A stretch of 46,288 nt of DNA from assembly GCA_009887195.1 (NCBI GenBank), contig QXXX01000073.1, forward strand, positions 67,329 to 113,616. The letters run 5' to 3'. Source of the stretch: Candidatus Poseidoniales archaeon. Its GTDB lineage: Archaea > Thermoplasmatota > Poseidoniia > Poseidoniales > Poseidoniaceae. The position numbers and the translations under genes were made by a program. Position 1 is the first letter of the stretch; the number at the start of each line of letters is the position of its first letter. The notes under the pieces are model-generated. The model saw only the letters and a list, made by a program, of their open reading frames with translations. It did not search any database and was not told the origin of the DNA. This document shows positions 1-9,663 of the stretch, piece by piece.

Positions 1-2271
1 AACGTAATTAGGCTATGCAGTCCACTAATTGACAAAGAGATAATTACAGAAAATTTGATTGGTTGCCATTCGGGGCGAGATTTACCTTTGATATCTAAAC
101 CCGAAACAGGATTAGCAATGCTAGAATCCCTAATCAAATGTATTAATTGGGAAAACCTAATGCTAGACGATAAACAGTTTAACAGATGTATAAATGCAGT
201 AAACACGTTGATTGCAACATGTTTTGAACTCCAAAGTCGAACAAGTAAAGATAATAATTCCAAACTAAATTTCATCGATATAATCAATATGATTATCAGC
301 AAAGAACAAAACACAAAACTGAGAATTGAATGTGATAATATCAAGATAATGGCTCCAAGCGACGCTTTTGGTCAAACTGCAGACATTATGATATTAGCAG
401 GCTTAGACTCAGATTCTTGGTCAATGAAACCAAATAGCGTACCATGGCTAGATCAATTGACAAAGGTCAAACTTGGTCTAAGTAATTCAGATATCAAAAT
501 ACGACAGGCGCGCCACCAATTGCGACATTTACTCAATTCCTGTGAAAGCATGATTGTTATTGATACTTCATTAGATGAAGCCGCAACTCCAAGCCCCCCG
601 CTTGCTGAATGGCTACAAGATATTTCAACGGATAAGAAAATATTTTCTCAACCGCCAAAATTTGTTGAACAGTTATCATACTCTCCTGATAACAATCAGC
701 GCGCATGGGATTTGGTTGAAACCAATGGCAAAAAGTCATTAAAATTACGGTTATTTTCTACTGAAACATCAGAAGGAGTTCAATATGGAACAAAATCAGG
801 GACTCGTGGCAGAGATATTAGACAACGCTCTGGGCTATCGCTTAGAGCCGGAATAATACCCGAAAAACTGCCAAACAGCAAAAGTTCTGTAGCCATGTCC
901 ATGGAATTACCGATCAATACTGAAAGGCACAACAATCAAGCGACAATAAAAAGCGTTGAGAAAGGCGAAGCGCTGTCTTGGGATTCTAGAAATGGAATGA
1001 TTTCTTACAGTAAATTAAACCTCCAACCAGGTCATAAATCTGCAGAATCTGATACTAGAGGTTGTTCTACATGGCCAAATCTAGGGGTTCGAATCAACGG
1101 CAATATCACTAGCCCAGCCATCGACCCCCGTCCTCTTCCAATGCAACATGATTTAACTCCAACAATCCAATCTGTCATGGGCCATACTGGAGAAATAATA
1201 GCTCCAAAACGCTGGTCTCCATATCGATTACAATCTTGGTTGAAGTGTCCAAGACAAGCTTGGTTGATTGATTTCTTGAAATTATCAACAGTGGAGACCC
1301 AAGACGAGGATATCGACAACAGAACACGAGGATTGTTGATGCATGATATTGAAGCAGAAATATTATCAAAAATCGGGACGCCTATTCTTGAACAACCGCT
1401 AGACAATTCCAGGCCATTATACTTATCAAATTTAGGTGATAAACAGTCTCTTTGGAACACTGCACTTGAATATGTTAAGACAGAAAGCCCTTGGATTAAT
1501 AGGAAAAATGCAGTTTCAGTACATCGCTGTAGGGAATTAATTGGGGTGGGCCCAGAACAACTACAGCAATGTATTAACGGCGAAATCGAACTTGAACCCG
1601 GTGGTAAAGTTCACAATTATCTTCAAGCAAGTTTGGCATTAAAACAGTCGGCCGCACTGGTGTGTGAATGGAAAATAGGGACTGACATGGGCCACCAATT
1701 AACCGTTGAAGGCCGAACGGATTCCGGGCAAAGTCAAAGTTTTACGCTATCTGGGCGAGTTGATAGAGTTGATGAATTATATCTCCCAGATAGATTAAGC
1801 GAAGGACGATTAATCCTAATTAGAGATATGAAAACAGTAAATGGTCCGAAATTAAAAGACCGTGGTGACAGGCATAGGCGGGCTATCTTTGATGAATTAC
1901 AACTGGCTCTATACGCCAAGGCTTGGGAGGCTGCCTATCCAAAAGATCGAGTTATTGGGGTGGGCATTACCGAGGTTGGAGAAGATACTCAGTATTATGT
2001 TGAATTAGATACAGACTTTATCGGTTTAGTCGATGAACAAAGCATTGGTAATATCACCACTTACACCAGCAATACTTATCGGGACAAACAGGAACAATCT
2101 CCCAATCAAAGTAACGGTTTCAGGGCATGGTTAGATGAGAGATTAACCACCGCAATTCGAGTAATAAATAGTGCCAACTCAGGCAAGGCGAACCCAACGG
2201 TCAGTAACAATTGCAATTATTGTAAAGTCCGCAGAATGTGCCCAACTTCCTCTTTGGAGGCGGAGTCATGA
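1..2271 (+). CDS. addB: AddB-like PD-(D/E)XK nuclease with Fe-S cysteines, 5' truncated by the window
   Basis: The frame is open from the first base, so the true start lies outside the window; the TTG at 55 is only the first possible start codon inside it. The visible part resembles AddB of the AddAB double-strand-break resection complex. The first ~200 residues look like a degenerate UvrD-type helicase 2A domain (a GLDSDSW stretch where AddB has its 'GLNEG' motif) without usable ATPase motifs. The C-terminal ~330 residues are a RecB-family nuclease: SPYRLQSWLKCP, then GRVDRVD, DMK (catalytic D and K) and an ELQLALY motif. A lone Cys (codon 1246-1248) plus C-x2-C-x5-C at the extreme C-terminus (Cys codons 2212, 2221, 2237) match the 4Fe-4S staple of AddB, Cas4 and Dna2. 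The stop overlaps the start of the AddA-like gene (ATGA), in the usual bacterial addB-addA order. A low-complexity ~150-residue linker separates the two domains. The family call is confident; true orthology to AddB is inferred. Confidence 0.8.
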   Translation, partial: NVIRLCSPLIDKEIITENLIGCHSGRDLPLISKPETGLAMLESLIKCINWENLMLDDKQFNRCINAVNTLIATCFELQSRTSKDNNSKLNFIDIINMIISKEQNTKLRIECDNIKIMAPSDAFGQTADIMILAGLDSDSWSMKPNSVPWLDQLTKVKLGLSNSDIKIRQARHQLRHLLNSCESMIVIDTSLDEAATPSPPLAEWLQDISTDKKIFSQPPKFVEQLSYSPDNNQRAWDLVETNGKKSLKLRLFSTETSEGVQYGTKSGTRGRDIRQRSGLSLRAGIIPEKLPNSKSSVAMSMELPINTERHNNQATIKSVEKGEALSWDSRNGMISYSKLNLQPGHKSAESDTRGCSTWPNLGVRINGNITSPAIDPRPLPMQHDLTPTIQSVMGHTGEIIAPKRWSPYRLQSWLKCPRQAWLIDFLKLSTVETQDEDIDNRTRGLLMHDIEAEILSKIGTPILEQPLDNSRPLYLSNLGDKQSLWNTALEYVKTESPWINRKNAVSVHRCRELIGVGPEQLQQCINGEIELEPGGKVHNYLQASLALKQSAALVCEWKIGTDMGHQLTVEGRTDSGQSQSFTLSGRVDRVDELYLPDRLSEGRLILIRDMKTVNGPKLKDRGDRHRRAIFDELQLALYAKAWEAAYPKDRVIGVGITEVGEDTQYYVELDTDFIGLVDEQSIGNITTYTSNTYRDKQEQSPNQSNGFRAWLDERLTTAIRVINSANSGKANPTVSNNCNYCKVRRMCPTSSLEAES
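2256..2260 (+). promoter_or_regulatory. Shine-Dalgarno GGAGG deciding the AddA start
   Basis: GGAGG lies 7 bases before the ATG at 2268, inside the last codons of the upstream gene. It supports 2268 over the in-frame GTG at 2238, and the ATGA stop/start overlap points to translational coupling. Confidence 0.7.
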
Positions 2272-5200
2272 GTTTTCCCTTCAATAACAGTCAGCTGATG
2301 GGCTTAGATTTAGACAAACATATTGCGATTGATGCCGGTGCGGGGACTGGAAAAACTACCGTAATGGCTGAACGATATGTTCAACATCTACTCGCTCAGC
2401 ATCAAAGGGCCAAAGAATTACTACCAAACGGGCCAAGAACGCCTTTACAAGGTCACGGCTCGCTAAGAGCACCGGCCCGAGAAAGGACGGGTCTTGTTGA
2501 GTGGAAAGGTCTCTTACCCAGTGAAGTTGTAGCGATTACCTTTACTCGAAAAGCCGCTGCAGAATTACGCAGCCGAATTAGAAGTAGGCTAAGTAAGACC
2601 GATATCAACCTACACTCGATTAATTCTGGCGACGTTGAAATGCTACTTACCAGTCTTGAAGACGCTCCAATATCAACAATTGATGCATTTCTCGCCAAAC
2701 TAGTCACTCCATATCTCGATATTCTATCAGCTCAACCAGCCGGTCAGCAAATCTCAGAAGTACGCTCTCCAATGCTAATTTCGGAAACCATAAACTCTGC
2801 TTGGCGTATCAGAACAAATATTGATGCAGAAGAAGCGGGGGTACGAGGTGATCCTTACGGTTTTGTTGAATCAAGGAATAATTTAGCAATATTGCTAGGG
2901 GGGCAGAGTAACGCGGAAACGGTTTTGTCTGGCTTACTAAACACCTCATTATTTGTCGAAGAAACCAAGCGTTCTCTTAGTGAAAAATCTAAGGCAAAAG
3001 GAATTTCATGGGATGATTCAAGATTATTGGAGCCAGACATAATTCTTGATATGATTGGCGAGCCTGCAGCTGAGTTTATTGAGTCTTTCAATAACCAAAT
3101 TAGGGACTTATTAAACCAATACATCGACCTTTACATGGAGCATTACAGTAGTTACGTTTTAGACTGCGAGTCTAAAATTGAAACAGATAAAACTAGATTT
3201 AACCAATTAGTCGAATTAGTTAGAAATACCTTCCCAGATGACAATATTGGCAAACTCCAATGGGGTTGGTTAGTGGTAGTTTGTTGTACTTCTAACTCTT
3301 CATTAGACACTGACAAGCCATCTCATTTCCCACGTGGAAAATTGCCCAATGCAGATAATTGGCACCCCGGAATTCATACTAACAAAGGAAATGTTGTTGG
3401 CCCATCCACTAAACAAAAGAGTGCAATTAGTGCACAATCAACCGCACTAGCAAATCAAATCAAAGTTCTACTCAACAGTAATTATGGGAGATTAGCAAAA
3501 ATACTTGGCCGCAGTTCCTACACTTTCGACCCAAGAATAGACATGCCGTATTTGCCAGATTATAGCACTATTAATTATGCGGACTTAGGGGTTGAATTAT
3601 CTCCTTCCCCACCAATAGGTAGGTTGAGAATATCCAAAGAATTACAATTACAGGTACTCAAAGATTTACTGAAAGTCCACCGCGGCTGTCAAGAGATTCT
3701 TACTCTACGAAAAATGCAAGAAGGAGTTCATGATTTTGATGATATTCAGCGGCTTGCTGCTGATTTACTCCTGGCCCGTTGCCCCGACATAATTCGTTAT
3801 GAGTATCCAACAGAAATGGTCGACTTACTTGATGATCTTGGGGATGAACCTTGGAGAGACAGCCACATTGCAAGGGTGCGGGCAGTACTGCCAAAGTATC
3901 CAAAATGGGCTGAAGATTTTGAACGTAGAGTGACCATTTTACAAACAATCAGACAACAATATCTAGCTTTTATTATTGATGAATATCAAGATACCAATCC
4001 AGCCCATTTCAGGCTATTAGCTAGGCTGTGGGGCTCTAGAGATTTTGATAAAAAGTCGGATTACCATGGCCCGTGGGACCCAACTGTATGTGTTGTTGGG
4101 GATATGAAGCAGAGCATCTATCGGTTTAGACAAGCTGAAGTTACAGTAATGCGTAGAACGGTTGAGTACATCAAGCAGATGAATACAATTGAATTTGCTA
4201 ATACTGAATTTGAATTTAGAGATACTAGTAAAGCTCGCGACCCAAGGCCAATTTTAGGCCAAGACTTGTTTAAGTCAGGTCCAGGTTTGAAAGATTTGCC
4301 TAAGGGGTCAAGAAAGTGGAGGCATCTAGAAATCTATGCTGATGATAATGGTCAAATTATCGCGGAAGACAGAAAAGAAAGTCGTCGGTTAGGGCATATT
4401 GATTTAACCTCAAACCATCGGACTGCTCATGACTTGTTACGCACATTGAATCAAATGTTTACCGATGTTTTTGACCAACGCCACCAAAGTTTGCCCGGAG
4501 ATTGGCACGCCGAAGCGCAAAGCCTAATCGCCAATAAAAAAGATACCCCAAACGGAAAATTAGAATGGTTAATGCCAATGCAATTAGATAATTCATCATC
4601 TCAGCCAAACAATAAATTGTTTTCTGACCCCAACCCAAAAGCCATTCATTTGGAACATGAAATGATTGCACTGCGCCTGCAAAATCTCATCCAAGGCAAA
4701 GCATGTAAGTTGTGGAATTCGGCTAAACGAGAATACACGATTTTGGAAAAGCCAACAGATTTAGTTGAACCAAATGATGTAACTATATTGGTCCATACTA
4801 GAAAACACATCGCTGATTTAATCCAACGTCTGCAATCTCGAGGAATACCAGTCGTATCCGACCGGCAAGGGCGCCTGCTTGGCCAACCGATAGTCAAAAA
4901 CCTCATGTCTGCCTTAGACCTCATTGCCCACCCACAGTCAAAATATGCCGCAGCATCATTGGCCAAAACACCAATCATCGGTTTTACCGATAAGGAACTT
5001 CACCGATTTTTTAGCACTAGAGTTGAATCAAATAACTGGTGGCATGACATGGCTGAGTGGACCGATAATAAAGCTACTAAAAATCTACTTAAGCACTGTA
5101 GTGGTCAATTAATTGGTACCAACGTCCACCAAATATTAAATGAGATTCTTGACAATTCAGATTTGTTATACGCCTATCCGGATGACTCGTCACGGCAAAA

Positions 5201-7100
5201 TGCCGAATTATGGTGCGGTTTAGTACATGATATAGGTAAAGAATGCGGGCATAATCCAGCAGAGATTTATGCACAGATGCAAATACTGGATAGTTTGGGC
5301 AGAAAAGGTCCACAAGCAACGACTATTCCATCATCTGGAGCGGTTAAAATAATGACAGTTCATGGTGCAAAAGGACTAGAATCAAAGGTCATTGTGGTAT
5401 CGGGTATTTTTCAAGCTGGGCAATATGATTCATCGATTACCGCTAAAGATAACGTACTAGTTACTCCAAAAATAATTTCAGGTCGAATAAACCCCTGGTC
5501 TTCCATAGATCGCCCTGAGGATGGGCTATGGCAGTTTGCCAAGAGCATTGATGGCGCCCAAAGCCAAGCAGAACGCAGAAGAGAATTCTATGTGGCTTTG
5601 ACTAGAGTTGAAAATCATCTTATCATAGTAGGCAACTCAACAAATTCAGGAGCCCTTTGTGAATCTACTGGAATGCTTGAATTCACCAGCAAACCATCTG
5701 AGAAAACCATGGGCCACATGTGGATGGAAGGTCTTAGATATTTAGCGTATTCAAATGAGATTATCGATTCACCATGGTTAAATGAAGGCGATATTATTGG
5801 GCATTCGCTTGCTAATTATGGCAAAAAGCAATTGGTGATAGATCCATTTAGCCTATACTTTAATGCCCAACTTGGCAGTGATAATATCAGATCGATTGCT
5901 ATCTTTGACTCGCCAAATTGCTTCATTGATGACAAACCAACAGATGCAGTAACCAGATGGAAGATAATGGAGAACATAATCGATGACGGCAAAACTTCAC
6001 CGTCAAAGCCATACAAGGTTAATTCAGTTAACCATATTCTTCGACTCGGTGCTAATACTTTGGATACCAGCGTAAAATGCCGACATAATCACTGGCCCAA
6101 TAATTTAGCAGAATGGAATAATAATCGATTATCACAGTTGCTAGAGAGGCCTAAACCTAAACCAGCTAAGGCCAGTAATTACCCAAGTCCAGTTGAGTTT
6201 GGTTTAATGATGCATAGGTTGGTTGAAATCAGCCTAGATAATCCAAGTAAGTACAACTCGCCCCCAGTGTTACCACTGCCAAGTAGTTGGTTGAATATGC
6301 CAGATAATAAATTAACAGACCTGGCTTCTGCAGAACTGGTGATGAGTGAATTTGGCATCAACAAGGGAGATAGTTCGCCAACAAAGTTATTCAATTACAC
6401 TCGTAAAAGAATGCATCAAATCGCTCAACTTATCGATCGCGGGTTGACCGGAATATATGCATCAGGAGGGTCAAAGCATATGCGTACAGCAGAGGGGCTA
6501 AGGACTGAATTGCCGTTCCTATACAATCATGAGGCTAAATTGAATAACTCATCACGCAAGGTACTTCGCGACTGTGAAATTCATGACAGCACCATAGTTA
6601 CTAATACCAGTATTTTGTTTGAAGGTAGGGCAGATTTAGTCATGGCTTATTCTGATGACGAGGGTCGCGGATCTCTACAAGTTGTCGACATGAAAACAAC
6701 TGGTTGTTTATTTGGTTTCAATCATGAAAATCCAAGTCAAGGAACTGCATTACAACAATTTTCAGGTGATTTACACGGGCAGTATCCAAGTACCGAATCA
6801 GAGAAAGAAATATTACAGAAATATCAGTATCAATTAACACTATATTCCACAGCATTGGAAGCCATAGAGGAGGAAAAGCCGGCAGCAGAGCGAAGAATAA
6901 TTTTACCCCCAGCACTATTGATTGCCGCTTCTGGAAGGACGATTGAAATGACTCAAGAAGGGTATGAGCAGTGTAAAAGTGAGTTGGCAGAACAACTGTC
7001 ATGGATAGCCGAACTCGCTGCTCAACCATCCGATACAACCGACTCATCGCGAATGAGTTTCGAACATGCGATGTCTTGTTGGAATGGCGAAATGCAGTGA
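2268..7100 (+). CDS. addA: AddA-like UvrD/Rep-family helicase with C-terminal RecB-type nuclease
   Basis: A 1610-residue SF1A helicase-nuclease expected to unwind and resect double-strand ends for RadA-dependent recombination. Motif I (AGAGTGKT) is at residues 23-30, motif Ia (ITFTRKAAAELRSR) near 95, motif II (DEYQDT) at 571-576, then VVGDMKQSIYRFRQ (III), TVHGAKGLESK (V) and YVALTRVENHL (VI). The nuclease domain has H1316, D1456 (GRADLVM), D1474 and K1476 (DMKT) and a downstream QYQL motif, so the active site looks complete. An insert of roughly 400 residues between motifs Ia and II makes it longer than typical bacterial AddA (~1200 residues). It overlaps the AddB-like gene by 4 bases and ends 6 bases from a convergent methyltransferase gene. 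No Chi-recognition property can be judged from sequence alone. RecB would be the alternative name, but the AddB-like partner favours AddA. Confidence 0.85.
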   Translation: MSFPFNNSQLMGLDLDKHIAIDAGAGTGKTTVMAERYVQHLLAQHQRAKELLPNGPRTPLQGHGSLRAPARERTGLVEWKGLLPSEVVAITFTRKAAAELRSRIRSRLSKTDINLHSINSGDVEMLLTSLEDAPISTIDAFLAKLVTPYLDILSAQPAGQQISEVRSPMLISETINSAWRIRTNIDAEEAGVRGDPYGFVESRNNLAILLGGQSNAETVLSGLLNTSLFVEETKRSLSEKSKAKGISWDDSRLLEPDIILDMIGEPAAEFIESFNNQIRDLLNQYIDLYMEHYSSYVLDCESKIETDKTRFNQLVELVRNTFPDDNIGKLQWGWLVVVCCTSNSSLDTDKPSHFPRGKLPNADNWHPGIHTNKGNVVGPSTKQKSAISAQSTALANQIKVLLNSNYGRLAKILGRSSYTFDPRIDMPYLPDYSTINYADLGVELSPSPPIGRLRISKELQLQVLKDLLKVHRGCQEILTLRKMQEGVHDFDDIQRLAADLLLARCPDIIRYEYPTEMVDLLDDLGDEPWRDSHIARVRAVLPKYPKWAEDFERRVTILQTIRQQYLAFIIDEYQDTNPAHFRLLARLWGSRDFDKKSDYHGPWDPTVCVVGDMKQSIYRFRQAEVTVMRRTVEYIKQMNTIEFANTEFEFRDTSKARDPRPILGQDLFKSGPGLKDLPKGSRKWRHLEIYADDNGQIIAEDRKESRRLGHIDLTSNHRTAHDLLRTLNQMFTDVFDQRHQSLPGDWHAEAQSLIANKKDTPNGKLEWLMPMQLDNSSSQPNNKLFSDPNPKAIHLEHEMIALRLQNLIQGKACKLWNSAKREYTILEKPTDLVEPNDVTILVHTRKHIADLIQRLQSRGIPVVSDRQGRLLGQPIVKNLMSALDLIAHPQSKYAAASLAKTPIIGFTDKELHRFFSTRVESNNWWHDMAEWTDNKATKNLLKHCSGQLIGTNVHQILNEILDNSDLLYAYPDDSSRQNAELWCGLVHDIGKECGHNPAEIYAQMQILDSLGRKGPQATTIPSSGAVKIMTVHGAKGLESKVIVVSGIFQAGQYDSSITAKDNVLVTPKIISGRINPWSSIDRPEDGLWQFAKSIDGAQSQAERRREFYVALTRVENHLIIVGNSTNSGALCESTGMLEFTSKPSEKTMGHMWMEGLRYLAYSNEIIDSPWLNEGDIIGHSLANYGKKQLVIDPFSLYFNAQLGSDNIRSIAIFDSPNCFIDDKPTDAVTRWKIMENIIDDGKTSPSKPYKVNSVNHILRLGANTLDTSVKCRHNHWPNNLAEWNNNRLSQLLERPKPKPAKASNYPSPVEFGLMMHRLVEISLDNPSKYNSPPVLPLPSSWLNMPDNKLTDLASAELVMSEFGINKGDSSPTKLFNYTRKRMHQIAQLIDRGLTGIYASGGSKHMRTAEGLRTELPFLYNHEAKLNNSSRKVLRDCEIHDSTIVTNTSILFEGRADLVMAYSDDEGRGSLQVVDMKTTGCLFGFNHENPSQGTALQQFSGDLHGQYPSTESEKEILQKYQYQLTLYSTALEAIEEEKPAAERRIILPPALLIAASGRTIEMTQEGYEQCKSELAEQLSWIAELAAQPSDTTDSSRMSFEHAMSCWNGEMQ

Positions 7101-7106
7101 AAACAG

Positions 7107-7727
7107 CTAAGATTTCTGCCCAACAAAAACTAAAGTGACTCCCTCTTCTCCACCAGCAACCCAATGCTCTACTTTATTGAAACCAGCCTTATTCCAAGCG
7201 GTCTCCCATTGACTGATGGTCCTTGTTGCCATATTTACTCCAACATGTTCTGGCCACGATAAACTATCTTCATTTTCCATGTAATGGTCAATACCAATTA
7301 CTGCCCAGCCGCCTTCTTTCAACCAATTATCATGAAATAGTTGTAGCATCTGCTCTGGCTCGTCTAAGTAATATAGGAATTCCATTGAATGAATATAGTC
7401 AAATTTTGTTGTTGGTGAATAATCTGGCAATCTAGCACAGATGTATTGGTTGTCATCATCAATGGATTTGGCTTTGTCAATCATCGCTTTAGCACCGTCG
7501 ATGCCAACTACCTGTTGGCACAGAGGGTTATCGGCTAAAATCCTAACAACCCATCCGTTGCCACATCCGACATCTACTGCAGAGAAATTAGAGTTGCGCT
7601 GTTCGGATTTAACTGAAATAAAATCAACCATTTCGGCCACAGACAGTGCATGACCTCGCTCCATCCCCTCATCCTTTCCTCGTACAGCCCAATCATGAAA
7701 AACATCAGTTGCCGGTCTTCTCTCCAT
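7107..7727 (-). CDS. Class I SAM-dependent methyltransferase
   Basis: A protein of about 206 residues with a Rossmann methyltransferase core. SAM-binding motif I reads VDVGCGNGWVVRIL, followed by an acidic post-I residue (GIDGAKAMID) and a motif IV-like FDYIHSMEFLYYL. The substrate cannot be named; the fold resembles small-molecule methyltransferases of the Methyltransf_11/25 type. I chose the ATG at 7727 because GGAGG sits 4 bases upstream of it; an earlier in-frame start at 7748 would add seven residues but has no ribosome-binding site. It is convergent with the AddA-like gene (6-base gap) and divergent from the proline iminopeptidase gene. The 79-base spacer should hold both promoters. Confidence 0.75.
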   Translation of the reverse strand: MERRPATDVFHDWAVRGKDEGMERGHALSVAEMVDFISVKSEQRNSNFSAVDVGCGNGWVVRILADNPLCQQVVGIDGAKAMIDKAKSIDDDNQYICARLPDYSPTTKFDYIHSMEFLYYLDEPEQMLQLFHDNWLKEGGWAVIGIDHYMENEDSLSWPEHVGVNMATRTISQWETAWNKAGFNKVEHWVAGGEEGVTLVFVGQKS

Positions 7728-7806
7728 ATTTCCTCCTGTTAGACTCACTCAATAAATCGTGTCATCCATCAAAAAACATTACCAACTGAGAGCCTAAAGT
7801 CCGTAC

Positions 7807-8763
7807 ATGGGCGATAAATCATCATTAGGCAAAGTATTGTATCCAAAAACCTCACCACATGCTACTGGAATGCTTCAAGTTTCCAGCCTGCACACAATCT
7901 TTTGGGAGCGTAGCGGTAATCCTTTGGGAGAATCTGTGATCGTCATCCATGGCGGTCCTGGGGGTGGCTCTCAACCAGCCTACCGTCAATACTTCAGTCC
8001 AGAAAAATTCGACATAATACAATTTGATCAAAGAGGATGTGGTAAATCTACCCCCTATGCAGAATTACAAGAAAATAATACGCATAATTCTGTTGCAGAT
8101 ATCGAGGCATTAAGAGAACATTTAGGAATTGACTCTTGGCATGTATTTGGGGGTTCTTGGGGCTCAACATTAGCACTGATATATGCACAAAACCATCCAA
8201 AGCGGGCTCAAAGTTTGATCCTGCGGGGGATATTCATGTGTCGTAAAAGTGAGTTGCAGTGGTTCTATCAGCAAGGGGCAAGTCACGTATTCCCCGATGC
8301 CTTTGAACCATATTCACAACACATTCCGATTGAAGAAAGACACGATTTAATCACCGCTTACTATCAAAGACTGACTCATGAAGATGTTGAGATTAGAAGA
8401 GCGGCTGCTAAAGAATGGACTCGATGGGAAATGGCAACCAGCCGTTTATTGCCTGACCCAGAATATTTAGAAAAAGCGGAAGATCTAGATTTTGCAGTAG
8501 CATTTGCTAGGATTGAATGTCATTATTTCATCAATGGAATATTTGTCGAAGATGGCCACATCCTCAATAATGTCGAGAAGATTAAGCACATTCCAACCAC
8601 CATTGTGCAAGGTCGTTATGACATGGTATGCCCAACTATTAGTGCATGGGAATTACATAAAGCATTACCAGAAAGCAAATTAATCATTGTCCCAGATGCT
8701 GGACATTCAATGGGGGAGGCCAGCATTGCCCGAGAATTAGTCAATGCAACTGATAACATTTAG
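7807..8763 (+). CDS. pip: Proline iminopeptidase (alpha/beta hydrolase, peptidase S33)
   Basis: A 318-residue cytoplasmic aminopeptidase predicted to release N-terminal proline from peptides. The oxyanion-hole motif HGGPGGG is at residues 49-55. FDQRGCGKS at 73-81 is typical of the family, and the nucleophile elbow GGSWGS puts Ser117 in place. The remaining triad residues are Asp272 (GRYDMVCP) and His300 (DAGHS). Length and motif order match Pip of bacteria closely. It has no signal peptide. No strong Shine-Dalgarno precedes the ATG, so a leaderless or short-leader transcript is possible. It probably serves peptide catabolism, which suits a protein-degrading marine heterotroph (inference). 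Confidence 0.9.
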   Translation: MGDKSSLGKVLYPKTSPHATGMLQVSSLHTIFWERSGNPLGESVIVIHGGPGGGSQPAYRQYFSPEKFDIIQFDQRGCGKSTPYAELQENNTHNSVADIEALREHLGIDSWHVFGGSWGSTLALIYAQNHPKRAQSLILRGIFMCRKSELQWFYQQGASHVFPDAFEPYSQHIPIEERHDLITAYYQRLTHEDVEIRRAAAKEWTRWEMATSRLLPDPEYLEKAEDLDFAVAFARIECHYFINGIFVEDGHILNNVEKIKHIPTTIVQGRYDMVCPTISAWELHKALPESKLIIVPDAGHSMGEASIARELVNATDNI

Positions 8764-8837
8764 CGGGCTAGTAAAACGCTAAACTTGAACTATTGAAGCG
8801 TTCCTTTGATATGGTGTGTATGGGTGGGGGTTAATGA

Positions 8838-8851
8838 AGAGGATATCCTCT
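8838..8851. promoter_or_regulatory. 14-bp perfect palindrome upstream of the coiled-coil operon
   Basis: AGAGGATATCCTCT is perfectly self-complementary with no spacer. It lies just before the AGGTGAT ribosome-binding site and 10 bases before the ATG at 8862. It could be an operator for a dimeric repressor; with no loop it is a poor RNA hairpin. Function is inferred from position only. Confidence 0.4.
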
Positions 8852-8861
8852 AGGTGATTGC

Positions 8862-9653
8862 ATGGCGGATGAAGGAACAATAACCCCAGAGATTCGAATT
8901 AGCCAACTTGAAGACTCGCTTGCTACTGAAACCGAGAGGCTTCAGAAACTATTCGCAGCATATGAAGGCCAAGAAAAAGATTTACTCGATGTTAGAGCTG
9001 AAAATGAAGTTCTGGAAAAAGAGATTATTGAAAGAGAAATCGAGAAAGAGGCCCAAGAATCCCTGATCGCTGAAAAAGATTTCAGAATCAGAGACTTAGA
9101 AATGAAGGCTACTAAGGCTGACAAGCGTGTTGAACACTTAGAGCCAGAACTTGAAAAGATGGAAGAGAAATACTCTCGAGAAAAAGACCGTCTAGGCAAG
9201 ATATTCAACATTGCAACAGAGCTTGATGACGATTTGAAGCTAGCAGTTACTGAAATGAAGGCTAGAGATGATTGGTATGTATCCCACATGACCCTGTTCG
9301 AAGACCTCAATAAGGCAATCAAAGAGCGTTACGAGATGATTGAGCGAGCAGTTGAGTCGGAGAGAAAATCACAGCATATGGGAAGAGCAATTGAAGACAG
9401 AGTCGAAGAAATGGTTACCGCAAGAGCGGCTGAAATGACAATCGATGAAGCAGAGGGTTCTGCTACTGGAGCAAAGTCAGAGGAGGCCGAGGCCCCCGCC
9501 GAGGATGAGCCAGTAGCCGAGAAGTCAGAAAACGAAAGTGAAGCAGCAGTAGAAGATTCCACAACCGAATCAACTGAGGCAGCGGAACAACCCGACGTTA
9601 CTCCAGCAACTACAACTTGGGCAGACGATGAAGATCCTTGGGCAGATAACTAG
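8862..9653 (+). CDS. Coiled-coil protein with acidic C-terminal tail, function unknown
   Basis: 263 residues, no signal peptide or membrane segment. Residues ~8-175 are a nearly uninterrupted charged heptad-rich coiled coil dominated by Glu, Lys, Arg and Leu. From ~185 to the end it becomes a low-complexity Glu/Ala/Ser/Thr segment closing with a tryptophan-acidic motif (TTWADDEDPWADN). The acidic tail may be a protein-interaction peptide. The gene begins after AGGTGAT and is followed after 10 bases by the decarboxylase gene and then the RaSEA-like gene, so the three probably share a transcript. I do not recognise a family. Structural or scaffold roles are guesses, and coiled-coil similarity to SMC-type proteins would be uninformative. 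Confidence 0.75.
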   Translation: MADEGTITPEIRISQLEDSLATETERLQKLFAAYEGQEKDLLDVRAENEVLEKEIIEREIEKEAQESLIAEKDFRIRDLEMKATKADKRVEHLEPELEKMEEKYSREKDRLGKIFNIATELDDDLKLAVTEMKARDDWYVSHMTLFEDLNKAIKERYEMIERAVESERKSQHMGRAIEDRVEEMVTARAAEMTIDEAEGSATGAKSEEAEAPAEDEPVAEKSENESEAAVEDSTTESTEAAEQPDVTPATTTWADDEDPWADN

Positions 9654-9663
9654 GTGATGCACC

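Noticed and set aside
8942-9322. Serine-rich 126-residue frame on the minus strand
   Set aside because: It is the antisense shadow of the Glu/Lys-rich coiled-coil gene; composition mirrors the reverse complement and it has no ribosome-binding site.
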